From: Halomonas citrativorans
GTDB taxonomy: Bacteria; Pseudomonadota; Gammaproteobacteria; Pseudomonadales; Halomonadaceae
DNA length: 64,000 nt
Assembly (NCBI RefSeq): GCF_900163645.1
Contig: NZ_FUKM01000003.1
Location: 1-64,000, forward strand
Direction: 5' to 3'
Shown here: positions 53,720 to 63,840 of the stretch, one piece after another
Layout of the letters: each line of letters opens with the position of its first letter
Numbering within the stretch: position 1 is the stretch's first letter
The notes under the pieces: model-generated
Seen by the model: only the letters and a program-made list of their open reading frames with translations
Told to the model about the DNA's origin: nothing
The model's database searches: none
Translations under genes and position numbers: made by a program

Positions 53720-54724
53720 ATGTCGATGTTTTTCCAGCGTCTTAAAGAAGTGTCTTCGCCTGCTGTTGGCCTTGGCTGTATGAACTTATCTCATGGTTAT
53801 GGTCAGCAGGTGTCTGAAAAAGACGCCCTGCGAGCATTGCATGAAGCGTTTGAAATGGGATATCGACACTTTGACACCGCGACACTGTATGGGGCCACGG
53901 CGAATGAGCGCTTGCTGGGCAATGCCTTAAAAGACAAGCGTCAAGCGCTGTTGTTGGCCAGTAAATGCGGTATGGCGATTGACGTTGAGACGGGAAAGCG
54001 GGTTATCAATGGTCGGCCAGACATACTACGTCAACAGTGTGAGGCAAGCCTGACACGTTTAAAGACCGATCATATCGATATCTATTACCTGCACCGGCTT
54101 GATCCCGGCGTACCCGTCGAGGAGAGTGTCGGCGCACTGGGTAAATTGGTCGATGAAGGCAAGATAGGCGGTGTGGGGCTGTCGGAGGTTTCAGCGAAAA
54201 CGCTTTCCAAAGCGCATAAGGAGTATTCCATAGCAGCAGTGCAGTCAGAGTATTCCCTCTGGACGCGCAACCCCGAAATTGCGCTCATTAAAGCCTGCCA
54301 AACACTTGATGTGGCGATGGTTGCATTTAGCCCCTTGGGTCGTGGGTTTTTGGCAGGTGCGATTCAGGTCGATACAGTGTTTAGCGAGGGTGATATGCGG
54401 GCTAACATGCCACGTTTTAACGCTGACAATCTGCCTAAAAATCTAGCGGTGCTTTCACGCTTTCAGGCGCTAGCCCAGTCGCTTGACGTGACTACCGCCC
54501 AATTGGCACTGGCCTGGGTAAATGCGCAAGGTAGCCATATAGTGCCCATTCCTGGGACTTGCTCAATCGCTCATATGCGTGAAAACTTGGCAGCCGATAG
54601 TTTGGTGCTCGATAAAAACTATCTCAGTGACCTCAACTCAATGATGACGCCTGAGCAGATAGCCGGTGAACGGTATAGTTCAGCGCAGCAAGCGGACATT
54701 GATACGGAAGAATTTAATCAATAG
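53720..54724 (+). CDS. Aldo/keto reductase
   Basis: About 334 residues from ATG 53720, spaced 7 nt from AGGGA. The catalytic tetrad is Asp52, Tyr57, Lys82 and His125 (DTATLYG, SKCG, YYLHR), and NADPH-binding motifs PLGRGFLAG and IPIPGT-like (VPIPGTCS) follow. It belongs to the YajO/Gcy-type AKR group. It reduces carbonyl compounds or reactive aldehydes with NADPH. No operon partner is evident. The substrate is not predictable. Confidence 0.9.
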   Translation: MSMFFQRLKEVSSPAVGLGCMNLSHGYGQQVSEKDALRALHEAFEMGYRHFDTATLYGATANERLLGNALKDKRQALLLASKCGMAIDVETGKRVINGRPDILRQQCEASLTRLKTDHIDIYYLHRLDPGVPVEESVGALGKLVDEGKIGGVGLSEVSAKTLSKAHKEYSIAAVQSEYSLWTRNPEIALIKACQTLDVAMVAFSPLGRGFLAGAIQVDTVFSEGDMRANMPRFNADNLPKNLAVLSRFQALAQSLDVTTAQLALAWVNAQGSHIVPIPGTCSIAHMRENLAADSLVLDKNYLSDLNSMMTPEQIAGERYSSAQQADIDTEEFNQ

Positions 54725-54849
54725 AAAAGGGATGGGGCGCGATTTGTCATGACATGTTTTTTTGTCTAATACCACTATTATTTTCAGCCTACTTTAAGCT
54801 AGCATTCAGCAAAAGGCTGGCTATCGCCAGCCTGGTTCAGGAAGCCACC

Positions 54850-55005
54850 ATGATCAAAGCTTTAATCATCTGTTTTGCAATGCTTTTCGTACAGCTTGCG
54901 GTACTGCATGTGGTTGATGCCCGGCTATATGCCTCGCAGGATGTTCGCCACACCGCCAGCAGCGCGGTTACTCCGCCGAAAAAAGATGAAGAAATAGAGA
55001 GCTAG
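54850..55005 (+). CDS. Small single-pass membrane protein (51 aa)
   Basis: ATG 54850 follows CAGGAAG. Residues 3-22 are a hydrophobic helix (LIICFAMLFVQLAVLHVV) with a short polar Lys/Glu tail. No family recognised. An inverted repeat GGCTGG/CCAGCC at 54814-54831 lies just before the gene, and a terminator at 55033 follows. Confidence 0.55.
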   Translation: MIKALIICFAMLFVQLAVLHVVDARLYASQDVRHTASSAVTPPKKDEEIES

Positions 55006-55032
55006 AAATAGAGTGTTAGTAATCAAGTGTTA

Positions 55033-55077
55033 AAAAGCACGACTGGTGATGAGGATATTCGTCAGTCGTGCTTTTTT
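55033..55077 (+). terminator. Rho-independent terminator
   Basis: AAAAGCACGACTG (55033-55045) pairs with CAGTCGTGCTTTT (55063-55075), followed by T. The loop is 17 nt. It closes the 51-aa protein gene. Confidence 0.75.
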
Positions 55078-55232
55078 CTGCGATGCGCCTCTATATTAAG
55101 CATAGTCGACTATTCTTTCGTTAGTAAAAGGTTGAGTACTTTACGTGAACGAAGCGATAAGGACTTGCGTCTGGAACTTGGTAGCGGCATGCTGGTCTAT
55201 TGTTAGCACTATTATTTGGGGAGCATATATAG

Positions 55233-55913
55233 ATGGCTTATAACGATCTGAACACGACACAAACACGATCCAGTGGTGTTGCCAACAGCGTCAGCACCAA
55301 TAAGGTACTGCGCAATACCTACGCATTATTGGCAATGACACTGCTTTTCTCAGCAGTGGCCGCTGGCGCATCAGTGGCTATGGGTATCCAACAAATGAAC
55401 ATCTTTGTGTTCTTTATTGGGGCCTACGGCTTGATGTTCTTGGTACATAAAACGGCGAATTCAGCGGCTGGTTTGCTGGCCACTTTCGCTTTTACCGGTT
55501 TTATGGGGTTCACACTGGGACCCATCATTTCAGCCTATTTAACGCTCCCTAACGGTGGCGCGCTGATTATGAATGCGCTGGCAATGACGGGCCTTACCTT
55601 CTTTGGCCTTTCAGCGGTCGCGTTAACGACCAAGAAGGATTTTAGCTTCTTAAGCAACTTCCTGCTGGCTGGCGCTATTGTTCTAGTGCTTGCGATGGTC
55701 GCGGGCTTGATCTTTAACATTCCTGCCCTGTCACTGATGGTGTCAGCAGGCTTTGTTCTGTTTGCCTCAGCTGCCATTCTGTATCAAACCAGCGAGATCA
55801 TTCATCGCGCAGGTGAAACGAACTATATTCTGGCAACCGTTACGCTGTATGTTTCTATCTACAATCTGTTTATCAGCCTGCTATCAATTTTAGGTATTAT
55901 GAGCAACGACTAA
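55233..55913 (+). CDS. yccA: Bax inhibitor-1/YccA-family membrane protein
   Basis: A 226-residue protein with seven hydrophobic segments (LRNTYALLAMTLLFSAVAAGA to SIYNLFISLLSILGIM). In E. coli, YccA modulates FtsH protease. GGGGAG lies upstream. As in other gammaproteobacteria it sits next to the tus genes, here before tusD rather than next to tusE alone. A terminator separates it from them. Confidence 0.92.
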   Translation: MAYNDLNTTQTRSSGVANSVSTNKVLRNTYALLAMTLLFSAVAAGASVAMGIQQMNIFVFFIGAYGLMFLVHKTANSAAGLLATFAFTGFMGFTLGPIISAYLTLPNGGALIMNALAMTGLTFFGLSAVALTTKKDFSFLSNFLLAGAIVLVLAMVAGLIFNIPALSLMVSAGFVLFASAAILYQTSEIIHRAGETNYILATVTLYVSIYNLFISLLSILGIMSND

Positions 55914-55939
55914 CCAATAGCGTTGTCAGTTGGTAACCG

Positions 55940-55971
55940 GACAGACCCTACTCGTAGGGTCTGTCTTTTTT
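55940..55971 (+). terminator. Rho-independent terminator of yccA
   Basis: GACAGACCCTAC (55940-55951) pairs perfectly with GTAGGGTCTGTC (55954-55965) around a 2-nt loop, followed by seven Ts. Confidence 0.9.
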
Positions 55972-55996
55972 TGGCTATCCGATTCGAGAGACGACA

Positions 55997-56386
55997 ATGG
56001 AGTATGGTTTATTGGTGATGGGTGCGCCGTATACCAGCCCCGCACCACACTCTGCTTTAAGGTTTGCTCATACGCTGTTGGCACAGGGACACCACTTGTC
56101 AGGCGTATTCTTTTATCATGAAGGTGTGCACAACGCGTCTTCACTCATGGCTCCGCCCCAAGATGAACTTAACCTGCACGATGCCTGGATCGAATTACAC
56201 CGCGCGCATAACATTCCCCTAGACGTATGCATAGCGGCGGCACTAAGGCGTGGCTTGGCAAGTGAGGCGGAAGCGCTGCGTCATGGTAAAGCATCGTTTA
56301 ATATAGATGCGCCCTTTGAGTTAACCGGGCTAGGGCAGCTGTTAACTTTGCAGCAGCGCTGTGATCGTTTTATTACGTTTGCCTAA
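55997..56386 (+). CDS. tusD: Sulfurtransferase complex subunit TusD
   Basis: A 129-residue DsrE-like protein. The active-site Cys78 (LDVCIAAALRRG) is at exactly the position known from E. coli. In the TusBCD hexamer it accepts sulfur from TusA and hands it to TusE for 2-thiolation of tRNA wobble uridine. First gene of tusDCB-tusE. Confidence 0.93.
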   Translation: MEYGLLVMGAPYTSPAPHSALRFAHTLLAQGHHLSGVFFYHEGVHNASSLMAPPQDELNLHDAWIELHRAHNIPLDVCIAAALRRGLASEAEALRHGKASFNIDAPFELTGLGQLLTLQQRCDRFITFA

Positions 56387-56397
56387 CAGGAGAGCTA

Positions 56398-56763
56398 ATG
56401 GCTGAGTCAAACAGCTTGCTGGTTATCATTCGTCATGCTCCTTACGGCTCCAACCTGCTTCGAGAAGGGGTGGATACAGCGCTGGTAGCGGCCGCATTTG
56501 GACAGCCTGTAGACCTGCTGTTCCTTGGGCAGGGCGCTATGGCGTTATTAAAAGAGCAAGGCAGCGGGGCGCCAGGGCAGAAAGCCAGCCTCCCCACAAT
56601 AGATATGCTGGAGATGTACGATATCGAGCATCTTTGGACCACGGAAGAGTCCCTGGCCGCTATTGGAGTGCCCACATCAATGCTGCGAAACGATGTGCAG
56701 TTTTTGAAAGCTAAAGCAATGCCTGGGTTTCTTCAGCAGTACGCGCAAATACTTAATTTTTAG
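56398..56763 (+). CDS. tusC: Sulfurtransferase complex subunit TusC
   Basis: A 121-residue DsrF-like protein (LLVIIRHAPYGSNLLREGVDTALVAA). Structural part of the TusBCD complex. CAGGAGAG precedes the ATG; 11-bp gap from tusD. Confidence 0.9.
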   Translation: MAESNSLLVIIRHAPYGSNLLREGVDTALVAAAFGQPVDLLFLGQGAMALLKEQGSGAPGQKASLPTIDMLEMYDIEHLWTTEESLAAIGVPTSMLRNDVQFLKAKAMPGFLQQYAQILNF

Positions 56764-56776
56764 TGGGATACTCAGT

Positions 56777-57064
56777 ATGTTGCATATTTTAACCAAGGCG
56801 CTAAATAGTGATGCGGCGCATCAGATGCAGCAAGCCGTTGGTGAAGAGGATATCGTAGTACTGACGGAAGAAGGTGTACAAGCGGCACTGAAAACGCACT
56901 GGGAAGGTTGGCAGGCGTATCAGTCACGCATCTATCTGTTAGCTGAAGATGTCGCGGCGTGGGGCCTAAATACTGCCGTTACCGCTAATGGCTTACCTAC
57001 GGTTGATATGAACGGGTTCGTTACGTTAACTGAGCACCACCCTCAAATCGTTACGTGGTACTAA
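56777..57064 (+). CDS. tusB: Sulfurtransferase complex subunit TusB
   Basis: A 95-residue DsrH-like protein (MLHILTKALNSDA, then DIVVLTEEGV, IYLLAEDVAAWGL). Third subunit of TusBCD; the stop is 1 bp before tusE. Confidence 0.9.
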   Translation: MLHILTKALNSDAAHQMQQAVGEEDIVVLTEEGVQAALKTHWEGWQAYQSRIYLLAEDVAAWGLNTAVTANGLPTVDMNGFVTLTEHHPQIVTWY

Positions 57065-57065
57065 T

Positions 57066-57416
57066 ATGTCGGATTCAAAAATATACCGTTATCTTGGTCC
57101 GGGTAATACAATTGGATTAGACCCTGAAGGGTATCTGGTAGAGCAGTCGGTATGGTCAAAGGCCGTAGCTGAAATGCTGGCCAGCGACGAAGGGCTCGTA
57201 TTAACCGAAGCACATTGGGAATTAATTGATGTAATGCGTGATTTTTATAAACGCTATGAAATGGCGCCGGCTATGCGTCCCTTGGTAAAAGCCACGAAGA
57301 ATGCGCTGGGAGAAGAGAAGGGCAAGTCGATGTATTTAATGTCGCTTTTCCCCGGTAGCCCTGCGAAACGTATAGCGCGACTTGCCGGGCTGCCTAAACC
57401 AACCAACTGCCTGTAG
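57066..57416 (+). CDS. tusE: TusE/DsrC-family sulfur relay protein
   Basis: A 116-residue protein ending in PKPTNCL; the penultimate Cys115 matches the sulfur-carrying Cys of TusE. Conserved DPEGYLV, HWELIDVMRDFYKRYEMAPAMR and LFPGSPAK segments are present. It relays sulfur from TusD to MnmA. Confidence 0.94.
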   Translation: MSDSKIYRYLGPGNTIGLDPEGYLVEQSVWSKAVAEMLASDEGLVLTEAHWELIDVMRDFYKRYEMAPAMRPLVKATKNALGEEKGKSMYLMSLFPGSPAKRIARLAGLPKPTNCL

Positions 57417-57444
57417 AAGTGGTAAGTTGAAGGTAGGCTTGATA

Positions 57445-58077
57445 TTAAGCCAAATCTCCTCGGGTACAAACGGATAGAACAACCGCATCATCGGCACTGG
57501 TAGATACCAGTGCATGCCCCATATCACTATCGAAATAGATACTGTCGCCTTCAACAAGCAGCAGTGGGGCATAAAACTCGCTGTACAGCATGATATCGCC
57601 ATGAAGAACCATCAAAAACTCTTCGCCATCATGACGCACCCATTGGTGATATTCGTCAAAGTTGCGTGCGCGCACAATGGTCTTAAAGGGAATCATGCGC
57701 TTTTGAGCCAGCTGGTGCCCCAGTAACTCATGCTCATAAGTAGGCGTTGGATGTAGCTGGCCTTTGCCTTTACGCGTTAAGTCTCGCCGCCCCATGGTAT
57801 AGCGTTCACGTTTGGGCGGCGTAAAGAGCTGAGGCAGGTCGATATTAAGCCCAGTGGTGAGTTTTTGAACGACGCTAAACGTAGGCGAGACTTGATCATT
57901 TTCAATCTTTGAAAGAGTAGAGCGTGCTAGCCCAGTACGCTGGCTGACATCTTCCAGCGTCCACTGGTTAGCCAAGCGAATTTGCTTGAGCCGCGCGCCC
58001 AAGAGAAGCGGTTCTACAAACGGTTTGCTGCCGGAGGCAATACGCAGTGCGGCATGTTCTTCAGAAGTGGCGGTCAT
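57445..58077 (-). CDS. XRE regulator with cupin domain
   Basis: About 210 residues from ATG 58077 (58110 also possible; neither has a good ribosome site). The HTH is at about 25-80 (RLKQIRLANQWTLEDVSQRT, then LARSTLSKIENDQVSPTF), followed by a C-terminal cupin (HDGEEFLMVLHGDI, then VEGDSIYFDSDMGHAL). Such regulators (PuuR-like) control amine, amino-acid or stress genes. It is convergent with tusE and divergent from nothing obvious; its targets are unknown. Confidence 0.88.
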   Translation of the reverse strand: MTATSEEHAALRIASGSKPFVEPLLLGARLKQIRLANQWTLEDVSQRTGLARSTLSKIENDQVSPTFSVVQKLTTGLNIDLPQLFTPPKRERYTMGRRDLTRKGKGQLHPTPTYEHELLGHQLAQKRMIPFKTIVRARNFDEYHQWVRHDGEEFLMVLHGDIMLYSEFYAPLLLVEGDSIYFDSDMGHALVSTSADDAVVLSVCTRGDLA

Positions 58078-58158
58078 AATGGTCACATAAGAGACAGCAA
58101 TAGGGACCATAGTAACATAGCGTTAGCGTCTGCCATGGTATTCGCGAGTACAGAATAT

Positions 58159-59100
58159 TTAACCTTCTTCTGAAAAAGGTAGCCCCAGCAAGGCTCTAAT
58201 ATGCGCCTCCACACCTCTTCCTAATGATTTAGGTTCGTAGCCACCTTCCAGTACAGAGACAACGCGGTTATCAGCATAAAGCGCCGCGATCTCCATTGCC
58301 AAGTGCGTTATCCAATAAAAATCTTCATCATCCAGGCTGATATCGGCCATCGTATCGTCGCGATGAGCATCAAATCCTGCCGATATCATCACCAGGTCCG
58401 GTTTAAACGCATGAAGGGCGGGTAGCCACTGATGCTCAATGAGGCGTCGAAATTCAGCGCTGTCAGTGCCTGATTCTAGCGGCGTATTAACAACATTGTG
58501 CCACTCACTACGCAGATAACGCCACGGGTAAAACGGGTACTGAAAGCTTGTACAGATCAGAACATCTGATCTGTCCTTAAAAATATCGATAGTTCCATTA
58601 CACTGATGGACGTCAAAATCAAGGATAGCGATACGCTTGGCACCATATACGTCACGTGCATGGGCGGCACCTACGGCGATATTGTTATAAAAGCAAAAGC
58701 CCATCGCCTCGCTTGCTTCGGCATGATGGCCGGGAGGCCTAACGGCACAAAAAACATTATCAGCGTGGCCCTTAAACACCTGATCAACTGCTTTTATAGT
58801 AGCACCAGCGGCTACCCGGGCAGCTTTTAAGCTATCCGGATTCATGAGTGTTTCGCTGTTCAGGGCGACAATGCCTTCAGTAGGCACACATTTCTCTAAA
58901 GCATTAAGGTGTCGGGGAGGGTGTACTTTTGCCAACGCCTCAGAACTGGCTTCTTTGGCATCAGACTGCATGGTCTGCTGTAATAAACCGGCAAGTGAGA
59001 GGCGAGCGCGAATTGCTTCCAGACGCTGTGGACTTTCAGGGTGTTCTGGTCCCATATGATGCAATGAGCAGTCTGGATGGGTAAGGTAAGAGGTGATCAT
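58159..59100 (-). CDS. Histone deacetylase-family deacetylase
   Basis: A 313-residue HDAC/acetylpolyamine amidohydrolase. The paired His (RPPGHHAE), zinc ligands Asp and His in DFDVH and Asp in SAGFDAHRDD, and the Tyr of LEGGYEP are all present. The residues after DVH read QCNGT, where HGNGT or QGNGT is usual. It removes acyl groups from small molecules or proteins. It is divergent from the PatZ-type acetyltransferase gene, suggesting a matched acetylation/deacetylation pair. Confidence 0.9.
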   Translation of the reverse strand: MITSYLTHPDCSLHHMGPEHPESPQRLEAIRARLSLAGLLQQTMQSDAKEASSEALAKVHPPRHLNALEKCVPTEGIVALNSETLMNPDSLKAARVAAGATIKAVDQVFKGHADNVFCAVRPPGHHAEASEAMGFCFYNNIAVGAAHARDVYGAKRIAILDFDVHQCNGTIDIFKDRSDVLICTSFQYPFYPWRYLRSEWHNVVNTPLESGTDSAEFRRLIEHQWLPALHAFKPDLVMISAGFDAHRDDTMADISLDDEDFYWITHLAMEIAALYADNRVVSVLEGGYEPKSLGRGVEAHIRALLGLPFSEEG

Positions 59101-59205
59101 TCAAGCGCTCCATTGTATTGAGGCCACCTTAATCGCCTCTGGGGCTTGCGCGACAGTGTCAATAAGTCGTACACCGTCGTTATCTACTTCAGGGGAGGCT
59201 CAATT

Positions 59206-61953
59206 TTGAGTACGCGCTTTTTGCATCATTTTTTTGAACCTCGCACGCTCGCCGTGTTTGGCGCCTCTGAAAAGCCGGCCTCGCTGGGCGGATTAGTGCT
59301 GAATAACCTGCAAGAGAGCGGCTTTAAAGGCACCTTGTGGGCGGTCAATCCAAAAGGCTATGACCAAGTATTTGGCGTGCCCTGTTTCAGCAGTGTAGCG
59401 GGTTTACCCGAAGTGCCGGACTTGGCAGTTGTCTGCTCACCGATTAAAGGCGTTCCCAAATTAATTAAACGCTTGGGCGAGTTTGGTGTGAAAGCTGCGT
59501 TGGTGCTTTCCGGAGGCGCTTACCTGGATCGCGATAGCGACAATACCGGTTCTATTCGTGAGCGGATGTTAAAAGCCGCCATTGCCTCAGGTATTCGAGT
59601 GTTGGGCCCAGAGTGCATGGGTGTCATCGTCCCAAGCAAGCGTTTGAATGCCTCTTACGCCAGCCAGCCTGTCAAAGCGGGCCGTGTTGCGTACCTGGGC
59701 CAATCGGGCATGCTTGCCAACGCCATGATTGATTGGGCCGCTGGACGCGATGTGGGGTTCTCTCACTTGATTACGGTGGGGGATAGCGTCGATGTTTTGT
59801 TGCCGGATTTAATCGACTACGTAAATCAGTTTTCACCCGCTCAGGCCATCTTATTACACCTGGAAAGGGTGAATGACGCACAACATTTTATGACCTCTGT
59901 GCGCGATGCTTCGCGTAACCGCTTGGTACTTGCCATTAAAAGCGGCCGTACGCCGCAATCCGATATTTCGGGGATGGCACCTACGCCGGGTATTGCTAAT
60001 CGTGATGTCGTTTTCGATGCGGCGTTTGCGCGCGCTGGGGTGGTAAGGGTCGATGATTCCGATGAGCTATTGGATGCTCTGGAAACGCTCTCGCGCATGA
60101 AGCCATTACGCGGTGATCGGTTAGCCATTGTTTCTAATGGCTTGGGTCCAGCCATGCTGGCGATTGATAAGTTGGTTAGCGCAGGCGGTAAGCTTGCCGT
60201 GTTTAGCGAGGAAACCCAAGCGGCGCTACATAAAAGCCAAGTCGATATAAGTAAGCCCGGCGAAAACCCGGTTGACTTGGGTGGCAACGCAACCCCCGCG
60301 CGCTTTGTTGAGGCGCTGGAAATTGTGGCCGCCGATGCCAATGTCGATGCGGTGCTGGTGGTCCATGCCCCAACACGGTTGGCACCTTCAGCGATGACGG
60401 CTCAAGCACTAATTGATAATCGCAAAAAATTTCGGCGTAACTTGCTGACCAGTTGGATGGGCCTGAAGGAAGCCCTGAATGCACGCCATCTCTGCAACAT
60501 CGCGGGTATACCGACCTATATTTCCCCGGAAAAAGCCGTTAAGGCCTTCATGCACATGGTAATTTACCAGCGTGTTCAAGCCTTGCTGCATGAAATTCCA
60601 CCGAGCCTGCCATTTTCAACTAGCCCGGAAATACGTGCCCAGTGTCGGTCGCTGATCACCCAGGCAAAAGAGCAGGGGAGAAAGACACTCAGCCATTCAG
60701 AAACAGCCCAGGTACTTAAAGCGTATGGTATTCCTACGGCGCCAAGTGTGTATCTGAGCAACCCTGAAGAGGCCGAATCCGCAGCCCAAAAAATCCAGGG
60801 GCCGATGGCTCTGAAAGTGGTTCATGAAGGTAATTGCCGGCCTTACCGATACCGTAAACACCCCCATAAAATGTCTGCCGGGCTGCTACAAGACCTGGAA
60901 ACGCCTGCTGAAGTGGCGCAAGGGGTACATCAGCTGGGTGATAAAGTACGTGAGAAGTTTCCCCAATACACTATTCGCGAGTTCTGCTTACAGCCTATGC
61001 AGCGGGGTAAGCACTCCATGCAGATTTGTGCCGGTATTACCCGCGACCCGGTTTTCGGCCCGCTGATTGTGTTTGGCATTGGCGGCTATAAAGTCAATAT
61101 TTTGGCAGACCGCCAAGTCGCTCTGCCGCCGTTGAACATGAGCCTGGCGGCCGACGTCGTCGGCAGGACGCACGCGGCCTCTTTAATTCGTGAACACTCC
61201 GCTGAACCTGAGCGCGACATTCAGCGGCTATGCCAGCTGTTAGTCAAGCTTTCGCAAATGGCATCTGATTTGGGGGACCTGCGAGGGCTGGAGATAAACC
61301 CGCTGCTGCTTAATCGTGATGGCATGCTGGCGGTGGATTTTGCGATGGATTTAGGCACGCCTGCGCGCTTTGCCATCATGCCATACCCGGAAGAATTGCG
61401 AGAATGGGTAACACTTAAAAATGGCTGGCAGGTAGAGGTGCGCCCCATCAGGGCCGAAGATGCGCCTTTAATTACCGCCTTTCATCGTCAGCTATCGGAA
61501 GAGAGTATTCGTTTCCGATACTTCCACAATAAGTCCAACCTCACTCAGCGCGATTTATCGGTTTTGTCACATATTAATTATGATCGACAAATGGCATTTA
61601 TCGCTGAGCACCAGCACGCAGATGGGAGCAAAGAGATGTTAGGCGTCGTACGCGTGTGGAACGACCCTGACAATATACGCACCGAATTTTCGGTGATCAT
61701 CCGCGATGATTTACAAGGGCTTGGGATTGGCAGCCTGCTGATGAAGAAAATGGTCAATTACTGCACGCATATCGGCACGCTCGAAATGGTGGGCAAAATC
61801 ATGGTCGATAACCACCCAATGCGGGCACTAATGAAACACTTGGGGTTCACGTGCCGCTATAACATGGAAGAACAGGTGATTGATGCTGTCCTACGCTTAA
61901 ATGAACCCGAAAGCGAGTGGCAACGCCTTCGCCTGGAAAGCCTGCCCGATTAA
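59206..61953 (+). CDS. PatZ/YfiQ-type protein lysine acetyltransferase
   Basis: About 915 residues. A TTG at 59206 with GGAGG seven bases upstream is the best start; an in-frame TTG at 59146 is less likely. The N-terminal two thirds form an acyl-CoA synthetase (NDP-forming) module: CoA-binding (FGASEKPASLGGLVL), ligase domains, and ATP-grasp at about 500-700. The C-terminal part at about 745-915 is a GNAT domain (DDLQGLGIGSLLMKKMV). Homologues acetylate acetyl-CoA synthetase and other proteins. Slightly longer than E. coli PatZ (886). Confidence 0.9.
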   Translation: MSTRFLHHFFEPRTLAVFGASEKPASLGGLVLNNLQESGFKGTLWAVNPKGYDQVFGVPCFSSVAGLPEVPDLAVVCSPIKGVPKLIKRLGEFGVKAALVLSGGAYLDRDSDNTGSIRERMLKAAIASGIRVLGPECMGVIVPSKRLNASYASQPVKAGRVAYLGQSGMLANAMIDWAAGRDVGFSHLITVGDSVDVLLPDLIDYVNQFSPAQAILLHLERVNDAQHFMTSVRDASRNRLVLAIKSGRTPQSDISGMAPTPGIANRDVVFDAAFARAGVVRVDDSDELLDALETLSRMKPLRGDRLAIVSNGLGPAMLAIDKLVSAGGKLAVFSEETQAALHKSQVDISKPGENPVDLGGNATPARFVEALEIVAADANVDAVLVVHAPTRLAPSAMTAQALIDNRKKFRRNLLTSWMGLKEALNARHLCNIAGIPTYISPEKAVKAFMHMVIYQRVQALLHEIPPSLPFSTSPEIRAQCRSLITQAKEQGRKTLSHSETAQVLKAYGIPTAPSVYLSNPEEAESAAQKIQGPMALKVVHEGNCRPYRYRKHPHKMSAGLLQDLETPAEVAQGVHQLGDKVREKFPQYTIREFCLQPMQRGKHSMQICAGITRDPVFGPLIVFGIGGYKVNILADRQVALPPLNMSLAADVVGRTHAASLIREHSAEPERDIQRLCQLLVKLSQMASDLGDLRGLEINPLLLNRDGMLAVDFAMDLGTPARFAIMPYPEELREWVTLKNGWQVEVRPIRAEDAPLITAFHRQLSEESIRFRYFHNKSNLTQRDLSVLSHINYDRQMAFIAEHQHADGSKEMLGVVRVWNDPDNIRTEFSVIIRDDLQGLGIGSLLMKKMVNYCTHIGTLEMVGKIMVDNHPMRALMKHLGFTCRYNMEEQVIDAVLRLNEPESEWQRLRLESLPD

Positions 61954-62049
61954 CCCGACCAAGTGCATCACCAAGACAGCAGGCCTGCCTAATTAACGTA
62001 TCACCGAAACAGACCTGCGCTGAACAATAATGAGCGATCTTTATAGGGG

Positions 62050-62694
62050 TTATGGGGCCAAGCGGAACTGGCTCCACTCTCCACCATCGCGACGCTCGAA
62101 ACGTATACGGTCATGTAGTCGGCTGGGCTGGCCCTGCCAAAATTCAATCATGTCAGGTTGCAGGCGATAGCCACCCCAATGAATGGGCCGCGGAATTTCT
62201 TGCCCCTCATAGGCCTGTTCAAAGCGCTTCTGACGCTCCTCAATCCAGTTACGATCAGGAATGACAACGCTTTGCGTTGCAATCCAGGCGCCTAACTGGC
62301 TACCGCGAGGGCGGCTGGCAAAGTACTCATCCGATTCATCCGGCGCAACCTGTTCGACGGAACCTTCAATACGCACTTGGCGAGCGAGCGATGGCCACCA
62401 AAACGTCATTGCCGCAAACGGCACATTGCTCAGCTCGCTACCTTTATGGCTATGATAATTGGTGTAAAACACCATACCTTGCTCATCAAAGCCTTTCAGC
62501 AATACAACGCGTGCATGCGGCCGCCCTTGGCTATCCACTGTTGCAAGCGTCATGGCATTGGCGTCTTTGTTCTCCTTCTCCATGGCCAGGCTAAACCACT
62601 CATCAAACAGCACGAAAGGCCCTTGAGTGACATGGGTTTCATCAAGCCTGCCACCTTCGTAATCACGCCGAATGTCGGCTATGTTGTGAGTCAT
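62050..62694 (-). CDS. pdxH: Pyridoxamine 5'-phosphate oxidase
   Basis: A 214-residue FMN enzyme. FMN- and substrate-binding residues lie in RPHARVVLLKGFDEQGMVFYTNY, KGSEL, and in SRPRGSQLGAWIA and the C-terminal RLHDRIRFER. It oxidises PNP and PMP to pyridoxal 5'-phosphate. It stands alone, convergent with the PatZ-type gene. Confidence 0.95.
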   Translation of the reverse strand: MTHNIADIRRDYEGGRLDETHVTQGPFVLFDEWFSLAMEKENKDANAMTLATVDSQGRPHARVVLLKGFDEQGMVFYTNYHSHKGSELSNVPFAAMTFWWPSLARQVRIEGSVEQVAPDESDEYFASRPRGSQLGAWIATQSVVIPDRNWIEERQKRFEQAYEGQEIPRPIHWGGYRLQPDMIEFWQGQPSRLHDRIRFERRDGGEWSQFRLAP

Positions 62695-62771
62695 TAGCGG
62701 AACTCCCTAAGTTTTAATAACGCCCTGAATTTTAATAATGTTCGTCACTCTTTAGATAACGCCCAAAACGT

Positions 62772-63832
<1,061 letters not shown>

Positions 63833-63840
63833 CTAATGCC

